Positions 25,597 to 34,835 are shown, counted from the first letter of the stretch. The stretch is 64,000 nt of DNA from Ulvibacterium sp965248315 (GCF_965248315.1 NZ_CBDFIX010000002.1:930001-994000); one strand, 5' to 3'. Notes: generated by a model from the letters alone, not told the origin. Program-made: numbers and translations.

Positions 25597-26847
25597 ATGA
25601 AAAGGTTCTTCGCTTTCCTACTTGGCACTTTCCTATTTTTTGGTTGCTCCAACGATGACAATGGCAATGGAGATGACGGCAGTATGGATAATCAAGCACC
25701 ACAGGGCAACATTGATGATACAGTCGGATTTACCCCTTGTGAGAATGGAACGGCGGGACCGTTCGCGTGTGATGGATATGATCTGCTTGGGAGAATTTCG
25801 CTATCGGATTTTGGAGCGAATTCAGGAAATGATATTTGGGGATGGACAGATAGCTCCACAGGCAAGGAATATGCCTTAATGGGGTTGGACAACGGAACAG
25901 CCTTTATAGATATATCGGATACCGAAAATTTGATATATTTAGGAAAATTGCCCACTACAACGGTAGCCAGCATTTGGCGCGATGTAAAGGTTTTTAATGA
26001 CCATGCATTTATTGTTTCCGAAGCCAATGGACATGGTATGCAGGTCTTTGATCTTACCAGATTACGCAATGTGGCAAGTCCACCACAGACTTTTGAAGAG
26101 GACGCGATATATACCGGGTTTGGAAATGCACACAATGTTGTGATCAATGAGGATACCGGATTTGCCTATCCAGTAGGCACGGCCCGGGACGATGCTTTTA
26201 ACGGAGGGGCTCATTTTGTAGATGTCCAAGACCCTAAAAATCCAGTTCCGGCAGGAGGTTATGGCGCCAATGGATATTCACATGATGCGCAGGTGGTTAC
26301 ATATAACGGACCGGACCCGGATTATAGCGGTAGGGAAATCTACATTGGCGCTAACGAAAACAGAATAATAGTAGCCGATGTTACGGATAAGGCAAATCCT
26401 TCGGAAATAGCCACCGTTCAGTACGGCAATATTGGCTATACCCATCAAGGTTGGTTCACGGAAGATCATACTTATTTTATTCTTGGGGACGAAACAGATG
26501 AAATCAACTTCGGGTTCCAATCACGGACCCTGATTTTTGACTTTACGGATTTAGATGAACCCGTATTACATCATACGTATTTAGGACCGACCAGTGCAAC
26601 AGATCATAATGGGTATGTAAAGGGGGATCAATTTTTTCTGGCCAATTATACGGCCGGAATCCGCGTTCTCGACATTTCGGATATAGCAAATAGTAATATC
26701 GTTGAAGAAGGTTTTTTCGATACTTATCCTGAAAGCGATACTCCGGGTTTTGATGGTGTTTGGAGCGTTTACCCCTTTTTTGAAAGTGGAAAAATAGTTG
26801 TTAGTGATACAAATTCCGGACTTTTCGTAATTAGAAAATCGGATTAG
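25597..26847 (+). CDS. Choice-of-anchor B family lipoprotein (LVIVD repeats)
   Basis: 416 residues with a lipoprotein signal ending at FLFFGC and an Asp/Asn-rich linker. The body has LVIVD-like beta-propeller repeats (TAFIDISDTENLIYLGKLPT, GMQVFDLTRLR, HFVDVQDPKNPVPAGG, RIIVADVTDKANP, GIRVLDISD). This matches the choice-of-anchor B proteins of marine Bacteroidota and Gammaproteobacteria. The role is unknown; the protein is probably on the cell surface. It is followed 33 bases later by another repeat lipoprotein gene on the same strand. Confidence 0.8.
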   Translation: MKRFFAFLLGTFLFFGCSNDDNGNGDDGSMDNQAPQGNIDDTVGFTPCENGTAGPFACDGYDLLGRISLSDFGANSGNDIWGWTDSSTGKEYALMGLDNGTAFIDISDTENLIYLGKLPTTTVASIWRDVKVFNDHAFIVSEANGHGMQVFDLTRLRNVASPPQTFEEDAIYTGFGNAHNVVINEDTGFAYPVGTARDDAFNGGAHFVDVQDPKNPVPAGGYGANGYSHDAQVVTYNGPDPDYSGREIYIGANENRIIVADVTDKANPSEIATVQYGNIGYTHQGWFTEDHTYFILGDETDEINFGFQSRTLIFDFTDLDEPVLHHTYLGPTSATDHNGYVKGDQFFLANYTAGIRVLDISDIANSNIVEEGFFDTYPESDTPGFDGVWSVYPFFESGKIVVSDTNSGLFVIRKSD

Positions 26848-26880
26848 GGAAAATCACCTATATCTTAAAAATAGGTCACA

Positions 26881-28242
26881 ATGAAGAGGATATTCCTTCT
26901 GTTTTTTTTAATAGTCCTAATGGGCTGTTCTACAGATTCTGAAAATGACAATTTAGAAAACCAGCCCTTGGAAAGAGAAGAGGAAAATATTTTTCAGGGC
27001 AAAATTGATTGGGTCAGGAGTTTTGGCGGATCGGGAGCGGACACCCCTAGAGCCATGATTACAACTTCTGATGGAGGTTATGCCATATTGGGATACACCA
27101 ATAGTACAGATGGAGACCTTACGGATAGGACTTTGGAGGTAAACGATTATTGGTTATTGAAATTGGATGTGGACGGCAATTTGCAATGGAGTAAAACCTA
27201 TGGCGGTAGCATGGATGATAGGGGGCAATCCGTGGTGCAGACCATGGATGGAGGCTATGCCATAACGGGCTACGCGATGAGCAGCGATGGAGATGGCAGT
27301 AACAATGAAGGTTTTCATGACAATTGGATCGTTAAGTTGGATGCTACTGGAAATATGGAGTGGGAACGGAGTTATGGATTTTCTGGGCATGACCATTCTT
27401 ATGATGTGCTACAGACAAGTGATGGAGGCTATTTTTTCATTGGGTTTTTAGACATAACGGCTGCCAGGGCAGATGGATATGAAGAAAAGGGGTATTCCCT
27501 TACACGCCATGGCGTTGGTGAGTTTTGGGGAACCAAGATCGATGCACAGGGCAACATAGAGTGGCGAAGATATTTTGGCGGGACCAACAATGATAGAGCC
27601 CATGCCGTGGTACAGGCAGATGATGGTGGTTTTGTTATGGCCGGGTTTTCGGAAAGCGATGATTTTGATATCTCAAATACCAAGGGGAGCTATGATTTTT
27701 GGGTTCTAAAAATCAATGTTCAAGGCGATTTGGTTTGGGAGCGCTCATTTGGAGGAACAGGGATTGAAATTTCACAGGACATCGTAAAAACGGAGGATGG
27801 GAATTACGTTGTTACGGGACATACCTTTAGTACCGATACCGATGTTTCCAAAAACAATGGGGAATCAGATGTTTGGATGATAAAAATTGATGATTCCGGA
27901 AATTTGTTATGGGAAACCACTTTGGGAGGGACCCAATTTGATGCCGCGGAAAATGTGAGTCTGGCAAAGGACGGCGGATTCATAATCTCGGGGAATTCCA
28001 AAAGTTCAGATGCCGACGTCACTAAAAACGAAGGCGAGAATGATATTTGGATAATTAAGACCGACGCCGATGGTACCTTAATCTGGCAAGATAGCTATGG
28101 AGGGGCCGGGTTGGACTTTGGATTTGATGCCCTTCAAAGTAACGATGGAGGTATTGTCTTGGTTGGCGAGATGGATGACCCTGGCTTCTTGGAACTTCAA
28201 GGGAAGGGAATGACAGATCTAGTCTTAATTAAAATCAAGTAA
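26881..28242 (+). CDS. Repeat lipoprotein with about 7-8 propeller-like blades
   Basis: 453 residues with a lipoprotein signal (ILLFFLIVLMGC type). Roughly 50-residue repeats follow the plan T-x-DGGY-x-x-x-G-Y-T-x-S-x-DGD ... W-x-x-K-x-D-x-x-GN-x-x-W-x-x-x-YGGS (for instance TSDGGYAILGYTNSTDGD, TMDGGYAITGYAMSSDGDG, TEDGNYVVTGHTFSTDTD). The calcium-loop-like acidic turns suggest a surface propeller. This repeat type is common in flavobacterial extracellular proteins. No enzyme motif is seen. It probably shares a transcript with the upstream lipoprotein gene. Confidence 0.75.
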   Translation: MKRIFLLFFLIVLMGCSTDSENDNLENQPLEREEENIFQGKIDWVRSFGGSGADTPRAMITTSDGGYAILGYTNSTDGDLTDRTLEVNDYWLLKLDVDGNLQWSKTYGGSMDDRGQSVVQTMDGGYAITGYAMSSDGDGSNNEGFHDNWIVKLDATGNMEWERSYGFSGHDHSYDVLQTSDGGYFFIGFLDITAARADGYEEKGYSLTRHGVGEFWGTKIDAQGNIEWRRYFGGTNNDRAHAVVQADDGGFVMAGFSESDDFDISNTKGSYDFWVLKINVQGDLVWERSFGGTGIEISQDIVKTEDGNYVVTGHTFSTDTDVSKNNGESDVWMIKIDDSGNLLWETTLGGTQFDAAENVSLAKDGGFIISGNSKSSDADVTKNEGENDIWIIKTDADGTLIWQDSYGGAGLDFGFDALQSNDGGIVLVGEMDDPGFLELQGKGMTDLVLIKIK

Positions 28243-28339
28243 TTTTCTTTTCCTAAGATTGTACTTCACCATAAGTTACCCTTATACTTTAATACGTTAT
28301 AATAATGTTAGGAAATGTGGTAAAAACCCCACGATACCT

Positions 28340-28364
28340 TATATTTGTAAACTATTTAGAATAA
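28340..28364 (+). promoter_or_regulatory. suf operon promoter with overlapping half-site of a Fur-type box
   Basis: TATATTTG (28340-28347) matches the Bacteroidota -7 element; the -33 element is poor. Directly after it CTATTTAGAATAA (28352-28364) is identical to the left half of the palindrome at 56034-56056, while the right half (ATCCAAT) matches only 4 of 7 positions. The box would sit over the transcription start. Regulation of suf by an iron or peroxide sensor is plausible but inferred. Confidence 0.5.
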
Positions 28365-28377
28365 ATCCAATTAAGAT

Positions 28378-28707
28378 ATGATTCAAGTATCGGAAACAGC
28401 CAAGCAAAAAGTTGTCACCTTAATGACAGAGGAAGGTTTTGATGCTTCCAAGGACTATGTTCGCGTAGGTGTAAAAAGCGGAGGATGCAGTGGGTTGTCC
28501 TATGAATTGAATTTTGATAATAAGGTGGATGAAGCCGATAAGGTTTTTGAGGATAACGATGTTCGCATCATTGTGGACAAAAGGAGTTTTCTGTACCTCG
28601 TAGGCACAACCTTGGAATACTCGGGTGGATTAAACGGCAAGGGCTTTGTATTCAACAATCCTAATGCGCAAAGAACATGTGGATGCGGTGAGAGTTTTTC
28701 ATTATAA
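28378..28707 (+). CDS. sufA: A-type iron-sulfur carrier (SufA/IscA/HesB)
   Basis: 109 residues. Three conserved cysteines, C37 in KSGGCSGLSYEL and C101 and C103 in RTCGCGES, bind iron or a Fe-S cluster for transfer to client proteins. The length and spacing are standard. It is the first gene of the suf operon and is separated from sufB by an inserted S23 gene. It could equally be called ErpA/IscA-like; sufA is chosen from its place in the operon. Confidence 0.9.
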   Translation: MIQVSETAKQKVVTLMTEEGFDASKDYVRVGVKSGGCSGLSYELNFDNKVDEADKVFEDNDVRIIVDKRSFLYLVGTTLEYSGGLNGKGFVFNNPNAQRTCGCGESFSL

Positions 28708-28717
28708 TAAGTTAAAG

Positions 28718-28738
28718 AGTTAAAGGGGAAAAAGCAAA
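28718..28738 (+). repeat. Inverted-repeat arm before the second S23 gene
   Basis: AGTTAAAGG, two bases, AAAAAG, one base, AAA pairs with 29119-29139 on the far side of the S23 gene (18 of 21 positions). It lies 11 bases after the sufA stop. Low-complexity A-rich content lowers the weight of this match. Confidence 0.5.
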
Positions 28739-28742
28739 GTGC

Positions 28743-29108
28743 ATGTATAGCTCCTTTGAAAATTTGGAAGTTTATAAAGCAACCATAAGCTTTACCGGTA
28801 GCATATATAAATTATTGGAGAAGAAACCACTGAAAAATGATTTTGCTATGGTAGACCAATTAAAAAGGGCAACCATCTCAATTTCCAATAACATATCTGA
28901 AGGTTTTGAAAGAGAAACGGATAGGGAACTAATTAGATTCTTGTATTTTTCAAAAGGTTCGGCAGGAGAAGTTCGAAATCTTTTTAATGTAATGGAGGAA
29001 ATAGGATATTTTGACGCAAAAGAGTTGTCACATTATAAGGATGGTATTGTTGGTATATCTAAACAACTCGCAAATTATATTAAGTATGTTAAAAAACGAA
29101 ATAGCTGA
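28743..29108 (+). CDS. Four-helix-bundle protein (S23/IVP family) inserted in the suf operon
   Basis: 121 residues: SFENLEVYKATISF at the N-terminus, then DQLKRATISISNNISEGFERE (family core Q-x-RRA-x-SI-x-NI-x-EG), and the terminal helix ANYIKYVKKR. It has the same family as the gene at 2942-3319 but is clearly diverged from it. The conserved Trp of the first helix is Tyr here. It lies between sufA (35-base gap) and sufB (42-base gap), both spacers containing complementary arms. It is probably translated from the suf transcript. The function is unknown. Confidence 0.85.
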   Translation: MYSSFENLEVYKATISFTGSIYKLLEKKPLKNDFAMVDQLKRATISISNNISEGFERETDRELIRFLYFSKGSAGEVRNLFNVMEEIGYFDAKELSHYKDGIVGISKQLANYIKYVKKRNS

Positions 29109-29118
29109 ACTTCGCTGT

Positions 29119-29139
29119 TTTACTTTTTAGCCTTTAACT
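29119..29139 (+). repeat. Inverted-repeat arm after the second S23 gene
   Basis: Complement of 28718-28738, with mismatches at three positions. It lies 10 bases after the S23 stop and 11 before the sufB ATG. Outside it a further GCGAAGT/ACTTCGC-like stretch (29109-29116) may extend the stem on one side. Confidence 0.5.
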
Positions 29140-29150
29140 TAAAAAAGAAC

Positions 29151-30596
29151 ATGGCATATACTGAAGAGGAATTAAAGAAAGAACTGGAAACCAAAGAATA
29201 CGAGTATGGTTTCTATACAGATATTGAATCGGATACTTTTCCCAAAGGGCTCAGTGAGGAAATTGTTATAGCCATTTCCAAGAAAAAGGAGGAACCCGCC
29301 TGGATGACGCAATGGCGCTTGGAATCCTACCGGTACTGGAAGGAAATGGTTGAACCGGAATGGGCCAATATTCACTACAAGAAACCTGAATTTCAGGATA
29401 TTTCCTATTATTCGGCCCCGAATAAAAAGCCCAAATACAATAGCTTGGACGAGGTAGATCCCGAATTGTTGGAGACCTTCAAAAAATTGGGAATTTCCCT
29501 TGATGAACAGAAAAAACTGGCTGGGGTTGCGGTAGATATTGTTATGGACTCCGTTTCCGTAGCCACTACCTTTAAAAAGACCTTGGCTGAAAAAGGAATT
29601 ATTTTTTGTTCCATTTCAGAAGCCATACAGGAACATCCGGAACTAGTCAAAAAATATATAGGTTCCGTCGTCCCCCAAAAGGACAATTTTTATGCCGCTT
29701 TGAATTCGGCTGTATTCTCGGACGGGAGTTTCTGCTACATACCCAAAGGGGTAAGATGCCCAATGGAACTCTCCACGTACTTTCGGATAAATCAAGCCGG
29801 TACGGGCCAATTTGAACGGACATTGGTCATAGCAGATGAAGGTAGTTATGTTAGTTATCTGGAAGGTTGTACCGCCCCGTCCCGTGATGAAAACCAATTA
29901 CATGCAGCTGTAGTCGAACTTATTGCTTTGGACAACGCCGAAATAAAATATTCAACGGTACAAAACTGGTTTCCTGGGGATAAGGAAGGCAAGGGGGGTG
30001 TTTACAATTTTGTGACCAAAAGAGGATTGTGCGAGAAAAACGCAAAGATTTCCTGGACCCAAGTGGAAACAGGTTCGGCGATAACCTGGAAATATCCATC
30101 CTGTATTTTAAAGGGGAACAATTCCATCGGGGAATTTTATTCCATTGCCGTAACCAACAATTTCCAACAAGCGGATACCGGGACCAAAATGGTGCATTTG
30201 GGCAAAAATACCCGAAGTACCATTATATCAAAAGGTATCTCCGCAGGACAGTCACAGAACAGTTACAGGGGATTGGTACAGGTAAATAGCAGGGCGGAAA
30301 ATGCACGGAATTTTTCACAATGCGATTCCCTTTTGATGGGCAATGAATGTGGTGCCCACACATTTCCCTATATCGAAGCGAAGAATAAATCGGCCCAAAT
30401 AGAGCATGAGGCGACTACAAGTAAAATTGGGGAAGATCAGATTTTTTATTGTAACCAACGGGGAATAGATACCGAGAAGGCCATCGCCCTTATTGTAAAT
30501 GGTTTCAGTAAAGAGGTATTGAACAAATTACCCATGGAATTTGCCGTTGAAGCCCAAAAATTGTTGGAAATAAGTTTAGAAGGTTCCGTAGGATAA
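29151..30596 (+). CDS. sufB: Fe-S cluster scaffold subunit SufB
   Basis: Core of the SufBC2D scaffold on which Fe-S clusters are built from SufS/SufE sulfur. 481 residues, normal length. The family blocks include YYSAPNKKPKYNSLDEVDPE near 85, VFSDGSFCYIPKGVRCPMEL near 188, EGCTAPSRDENQLHAAVVEL near 238 and the late NECGAHTFPYIEAKNKSAQIEHEATTSKI stretch with conserved Cys and His/Glu. The C-terminal GFSKEVLNKLPMEFAVEAQKLLEISLEG end also fits. It is followed by sufC after 22 bases. Confidence 0.97.
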   Translation: MAYTEEELKKELETKEYEYGFYTDIESDTFPKGLSEEIVIAISKKKEEPAWMTQWRLESYRYWKEMVEPEWANIHYKKPEFQDISYYSAPNKKPKYNSLDEVDPELLETFKKLGISLDEQKKLAGVAVDIVMDSVSVATTFKKTLAEKGIIFCSISEAIQEHPELVKKYIGSVVPQKDNFYAALNSAVFSDGSFCYIPKGVRCPMELSTYFRINQAGTGQFERTLVIADEGSYVSYLEGCTAPSRDENQLHAAVVELIALDNAEIKYSTVQNWFPGDKEGKGGVYNFVTKRGLCEKNAKISWTQVETGSAITWKYPSCILKGNNSIGEFYSIAVTNNFQQADTGTKMVHLGKNTRSTIISKGISAGQSQNSYRGLVQVNSRAENARNFSQCDSLLMGNECGAHTFPYIEAKNKSAQIEHEATTSKIGEDQIFYCNQRGIDTEKAIALIVNGFSKEVLNKLPMEFAVEAQKLLEISLEGSVG

Positions 30597-30618
30597 ACCA
30601 TATCAAAAAAGAAATACA

Positions 30619-31371
30619 ATGCTAAAGATAAATAACCTGCATGCAGGTGTAGAAGGAAACGAGATATTAAACGGTATCAACCTGGAGGTAAACGCAGGAG
30701 AAGTGCATGCCATTATGGGCCCAAACGGGTCTGGGAAGAGTACTCTAGCTGCAGTGATTGCCGGCAAAGAGGAATTTGAAGTTACGGAAGGTACGGTCGT
30801 TTTGGATGGGGAGGATTTGGAAGACTCCGCCCCGGAAGAACGTGCACACAAGGGGATTTTCCTGTCTTTTCAGTATCCCGTTGAAATTCCTGGCGTAACT
30901 GTCACCAACTTTATGAAAACCGCCATTAACGAATCTAGAAAAGCAAAAGGCTTGGAAGATATGCCTGCCAATCAAATGCTAAAGCTGATTCGCGAGAAAT
31001 CCGAACTGCTAGGCATAAATCGAAAGTTTTTGTCCAGATCGCTGAACGAAGGTTTTTCCGGGGGTGAAAAAAAGCGAAACGAAATTTTTCAAATGGCCAT
31101 GTTGGAGCCTAAATTGGCCATTTTGGACGAAACGGATTCAGGTTTGGACATTGATGCACTTCGTATCGTGGCCAATGGTGTGAATAAATTGAGAAGTAAG
31201 GATAACGCGGTTATAGTGATTACCCATTATCAGCGTTTGTTGGAATACATTGTACCGGATTATGTACATGTGCTACATGAAGGAAAGATTGTAAAGTCCG
31301 GTTCCAAGGAATTGGCCTTTGAGTTGGAGGAAAAAGGGTATGATTGGATCAAAAATGAAGCTGTGGTTTAA
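30619..31371 (+). CDS. sufC: Suf ABC-type ATPase SufC
   Basis: ATPase partner of SufB and SufD; its ATP-driven dimerisation opens the scaffold. 250 residues: Walker A GPNGSGKST (34-42), Q-loop Q85, signature FSGGE (146-150), Walker B LAILDE with D170 and E171, and a switch His in VITHYQ. No membrane domain, as expected. The sufC-sufD gap is 73 bases, longer than others in the operon; I see no hairpin strong enough to call a terminator there. Confidence 0.97.
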   Translation: MLKINNLHAGVEGNEILNGINLEVNAGEVHAIMGPNGSGKSTLAAVIAGKEEFEVTEGTVVLDGEDLEDSAPEERAHKGIFLSFQYPVEIPGVTVTNFMKTAINESRKAKGLEDMPANQMLKLIREKSELLGINRKFLSRSLNEGFSGGEKKRNEIFQMAMLEPKLAILDETDSGLDIDALRIVANGVNKLRSKDNAVIVITHYQRLLEYIVPDYVHVLHEGKIVKSGSKELAFELEEKGYDWIKNEAVV

Positions 31372-31444
31372 TTGATAGTCTTCCTTGGGGAATAAGCTGA
31401 CATCAGATTCTGCTTATCGAATACTATCTACTTAATACTAAAAA

Positions 31445-32761
31445 ATGGATTTAAAAGACAAACTCATATCATCCTTCATGGCTTTCGAAAGTAATGTGGA
31501 TATTGATCATCCTGTTCATGACGTTCGTGTTGAGGCGATGAAGAATTTTGAGATGAAGGGATTTCCGAACAAAAAATTGGAAGCTTGGAAGTATACCTCG
31601 TTGAATAGCCTACAGAAGGTGGACTTCAGTATTTTTCCAAAGGAAGTCAATGCCTTGGAATATAAGGACGTTAAAAAATACTTCCTACATGAAATCGACA
31701 CCTATAAAATAGTATTTGTAGATGGTATCTATAGCTCTTTTTTATCCGAGACCACTCATGATGGCGTAGATATTTGCTTAATGAGCTCCGCCCTTACCAA
31801 GCCCATGTACAAACCTGTAATCGATGTTTATTTCAATAAAGTGGCGTCCAACGACGAATCCTTGACTACTTTGAATACTGCTTTCAGCAGGGAGGGGGCC
31901 TATATTTATATTCCAAAGAACAAAATGCCCAAAAAACCGGTAGAAATCGTGCATTTCGCTACTGGAAATGAAGCATCCTTGATGTTGCAGCCACGAAATT
32001 TGATCGTTGTAGAAGAGAATGCCGAACTGCAGGTGATAGAAAGACATCAGAGCTTAACGAGCAATGAAGTGTTGACGAATTGTGTTACGGAGATTTATGC
32101 TGCGGAAAATGCTATTGTAGATTACTACAAAGTTCAGAACGATACGGCTTCATCTTCATTGATTGATAATACCTATATCCATCAGAAAAACAAAAGCGTG
32201 GTCAAGGTACATACCTTTTCCTTTGGGGGAAAGCTTACAAGGAACAACCTTAACTTCTATCAAAATGGGGAGTATATAGACTCTACCATGAAAGGAGTTA
32301 CCATATTGGGGGAAAAGCAACATGTGGACCACCATACCTTGGTACATCATATAGAACCGAATTGCGAAAGTCATCAAGACTATAAAGGTATCTATGGTGA
32401 AAATTCTACCGGAGTCTTTAACGGAAAGATTATCGTGGACAAAATAGCTCAAAAGACCAATGCCTTCCAACAGAACAATAATATCCTGGTCAGCGACAAA
32501 GCCACTATAAACACAAAACCCCAATTAGAAATTTTCGCGGACGACGTAAAATGTTCCCATGGTTGTACCATAGGCCAATTGGACGAAGAGGCACTTTTTT
32601 ATCTACAATCCCGGGGTATTCCCAAAAAGGAAGCCAGGGCCTTGTTGATGTATGCTTTTGCCAATAATGTTTTGGAAAGTGTTCGGATCCCTGAGTTAAA
32701 AACAAGAATCAATAAATTGATTGCCAATAAGTTGGGAGTTCGTTTAGGATTCGATTTGTAA
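31445..32761 (+). CDS. sufD: Fe-S scaffold subunit SufD
   Basis: Paralogue of SufB that completes the SufBC2D complex and helps iron entry. 438 residues: an N-terminal helical region with KKLEAWKYTSL near 40, then a right-handed beta-helix core (VDHHTLVHHIEPNCESHQDYKG near 298). It ends with the C-terminal SufBD block KCSHGCTIGQLDEEALFYLQSRGI, whose His and Cys are conserved. It ends 12 bases before sufS. Confidence 0.96.
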   Translation: MDLKDKLISSFMAFESNVDIDHPVHDVRVEAMKNFEMKGFPNKKLEAWKYTSLNSLQKVDFSIFPKEVNALEYKDVKKYFLHEIDTYKIVFVDGIYSSFLSETTHDGVDICLMSSALTKPMYKPVIDVYFNKVASNDESLTTLNTAFSREGAYIYIPKNKMPKKPVEIVHFATGNEASLMLQPRNLIVVEENAELQVIERHQSLTSNEVLTNCVTEIYAAENAIVDYYKVQNDTASSSLIDNTYIHQKNKSVVKVHTFSFGGKLTRNNLNFYQNGEYIDSTMKGVTILGEKQHVDHHTLVHHIEPNCESHQDYKGIYGENSTGVFNGKIIVDKIAQKTNAFQQNNNILVSDKATINTKPQLEIFADDVKCSHGCTIGQLDEEALFYLQSRGIPKKEARALLMYAFANNVLESVRIPELKTRINKLIANKLGVRLGFDL

Positions 32762-32773
32762 AATATACTGTAG

Positions 32774-34000
32774 ATGCTGCGGACCTCCTTGGATATAGCA
32801 ACAATTAGGCAGGATTTTCCTATCCTAGACCGAAAAGTCAATGGCAAACCATTGGTTTATTTGGATAATGCCGCGACATCACAGACTCCCCAGCAGGTAA
32901 TCGATGCTATTGTAGATTATTATGGTAACTACAATGCCAACATTCATAGAGGGGTACATGCATTGTCCCAAGAAGCTACGGACAAGTATGAAGAGGCGCG
33001 AAAAAAGATTCAGGAGCACTTTAATATCACAAAGTCCCATGAGGTTATTTTTACCTCGGGTACCACCCATGCCATAAACTTGGTGGCCCATGGATTTTCT
33101 TCCTTTTTAAAACAAGGGGATGAGATATTGGTTTCGGCCATGGAACACCATTCCAATATCGTGCCGTGGCAAATGCTAGCAGAAAGAACTGGGGCGATTC
33201 TAAAGGTAATCCCCATGAGCCTGGATGGGGAACTGGAAATGGACGCATACGAAAAATTGCTTTCGGACAGGACCAAGCTTGTTTTTTGCAATCATGTTTC
33301 CAACGCCTTGGGAACCATAAACCCCATTCAGGAAATTATTGATAAGGCCCATGAGGTTGGTGCTGCAGTTTTGATCGATGGTGCACAGGCAGCTCCTCAT
33401 ATTAAAGCAGATCTTAAGGCATTGGATGTGGATTTCTATACGGTATCCGCCCATAAGATGTGTGGGCCAACAGGGGTTGGGATGTTATATGGAAAAGAAG
33501 AATGGCTCAATGCACTGCCTCCATATCAAGGCGGTGGGGAGATGATAGCCGAGGTTACTTTTGAAAAGACGACTTACGCAGATTTACCTCATAAATTTGA
33601 GGCCGGCACACCCAACATTTGTGGTGGAATTGCCTTTGGAGCAGCTCTGGACTATATGAACACCATTGGTTTTGAGTCCATAGCGGAGTATGAAAAGGAA
33701 CTATTGGACTATGCTACCGAGAAATTATTGGAAATCGATGGGCTTAAAATCTATGGCACTGCCAAGAACAAGACTTCCGTAATTTCCTTTAATATTGAGG
33801 GTATTCATCCGTATGACATAGGAACTATTTTGGATAAATTAGGCATTGCGGTACGTACGGGTCATCATTGCGCCCAACCCATAATGGATTTTTATAAAAT
33901 ACCCGGAACAGTACGCGCCAGCTTTAGCTTTTATAATACCAAGGAAGAAGTTGATGTTTTGGTGGAAGGTGTTCAACGGGCGAAATCCATGTTGCTCTAA
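32774..34000 (+). CDS. sufS: Cysteine desulfurase SufS
   Basis: PLP enzyme that takes sulfur from cysteine as a persulfide and hands it to SufE. 408 residues with the PLP lysine K228 (VSAHKMCGP), D202 contacting the ring nitrogen (VLIDGAQAAPH), H125 over the ring, and the persulfide cysteine C366 in RTGHHCAQP. The group-II desulfurase features (short active loop, RTGHHC) distinguish it from IscS. The ATG at 32774 is used, and the family start (FPILDRKVNGKPLVYLDNAA) follows closely. Confidence 0.97.
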   Translation: MLRTSLDIATIRQDFPILDRKVNGKPLVYLDNAATSQTPQQVIDAIVDYYGNYNANIHRGVHALSQEATDKYEEARKKIQEHFNITKSHEVIFTSGTTHAINLVAHGFSSFLKQGDEILVSAMEHHSNIVPWQMLAERTGAILKVIPMSLDGELEMDAYEKLLSDRTKLVFCNHVSNALGTINPIQEIIDKAHEVGAAVLIDGAQAAPHIKADLKALDVDFYTVSAHKMCGPTGVGMLYGKEEWLNALPPYQGGGEMIAEVTFEKTTYADLPHKFEAGTPNICGGIAFGAALDYMNTIGFESIAEYEKELLDYATEKLLEIDGLKIYGTAKNKTSVISFNIEGIHPYDIGTILDKLGIAVRTGHHCAQPIMDFYKIPGTVRASFSFYNTKEEVDVLVEGVQRAKSMLL

Positions 34001-34074
34001 ACAAGCCAAGTTATCATTCTCTTAAATTGTTGATAACCATCCATTCTTGTTGTATTTTTACCGAAAATCAATAT

Positions 34075-34497
34075 ATGACCATTGAAGAAATTCAGGAGGA
34101 AATTGTGGATGAGTTTTCCCTATTTGATGATTGGATGCAACGTTACGAATATATGATAGAACTGGGGAAGTCACTTCCTTTAATAGAGGAGAAATACAAA
34201 ACCGAGGATAATATAATTAAGGGTTGCCAGAGCAAGGTCTGGGTGCATGCCGAGTTGGAGAATGACAAATTGGTATTTACCGCGGACAGCGATGCCATTA
34301 TTACCAAGGGTATCATAGCCATTTTAATACGATCATTCAGTAATCAAAGACCTCAGGATATTATAAATGCAGATACACATTTCATCGATGAAATAGGTCT
34401 TAAAGAGCATTTATCACCCACACGGGCCAATGGATTGGTCAGTATGATTAAGCAGCTAAAACTGTATGCAGTGGCCTATCAAACACAATTAAACTAG
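34075..34497 (+). CDS. sufE: Sulfur acceptor SufE
   Basis: Accepts persulfide sulfur from SufS and passes it to SufB. 140 residues from the ATG at 34075 (MTIEEIQEEIVDEF). The frame can be read from an ATG at 34048-type upstream positions and from 34027, but those add a cysteine-rich non-family leader. The active cysteine is C51 in IKGCQSKVW. It is followed after 5 bases by the DUF59 gene, which shows a shared transcript. Confidence 0.94.
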   Translation: MTIEEIQEEIVDEFSLFDDWMQRYEYMIELGKSLPLIEEKYKTEDNIIKGCQSKVWVHAELENDKLVFTADSDAIITKGIIAILIRSFSNQRPQDIINADTHFIDEIGLKEHLSPTRANGLVSMIKQLKLYAVAYQTQLN

Positions 34498-34502
34498 GAG
34501 AA

Positions 34503-34835
34503 ATGAGCGAGGAAATAACCAAAATAGATACCCAGGAATTGGGAGAGAAAATAGTAAAGGTTCTCAAGACCATTTACGATCCTGAAATCCCGGTTGATAT
34601 TTATGAACTGGGCCTGATATATGATGTTTTCGTAAATGAGGATAATGAGGTAAAGATTTTAATGACGTTAACATCACCCAACTGTCCGGTGGCCGAAACC
34701 CTACCCGTTGAAGTAGAGGAAAAGGTAAAGTCCTTGGATATGGTAAGTGATGCGGAGGTAGAAATTACCTTTGACCCTCCTTGGACCCAGGATTTGATGA
34801 GCGAAGAAGCCAAGCTGGAATTGGGGTTGTTATAG
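34503..34835 (+). CDS. DUF59/MIP18-family Fe-S maturation protein (SufT-like)
   Basis: 110 residues. The DUF59 core is clear: VLKTIYDPEIPVDIYELGLIYD (about 19-40), then LTSPNCPVAETLP with the reactive-type Cys, and FDPPWTQDLMSEEAKLELG at the end. Such proteins help load Fe-S clusters into client proteins. Proteins of this length are found at the end of suf operons in Bacteroidota. Its stop codon overlaps an inverted-repeat arm that flanks the third S23 element. Confidence 0.92.
   Translation: MSEEITKIDTQELGEKIVKVLKTIYDPEIPVDIYELGLIYDVFVNEDNEVKILMTLTSPNCPVAETLPVEVEEKVKSLDMVSDAEVEITFDPPWTQDLMSEEAKLELGLL

Noticed and set aside
25530..25597. Possible TPP riboswitch in front of thiL
   Set aside because: The gap is only 66 bases and shared with a divergent gene; no thi-box sequences were seen.
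31372..31444. Possible terminator in the sufC-sufD gap
   Set aside because: No stem with a T-run could be found; the gap is only somewhat longer than others in the operon.
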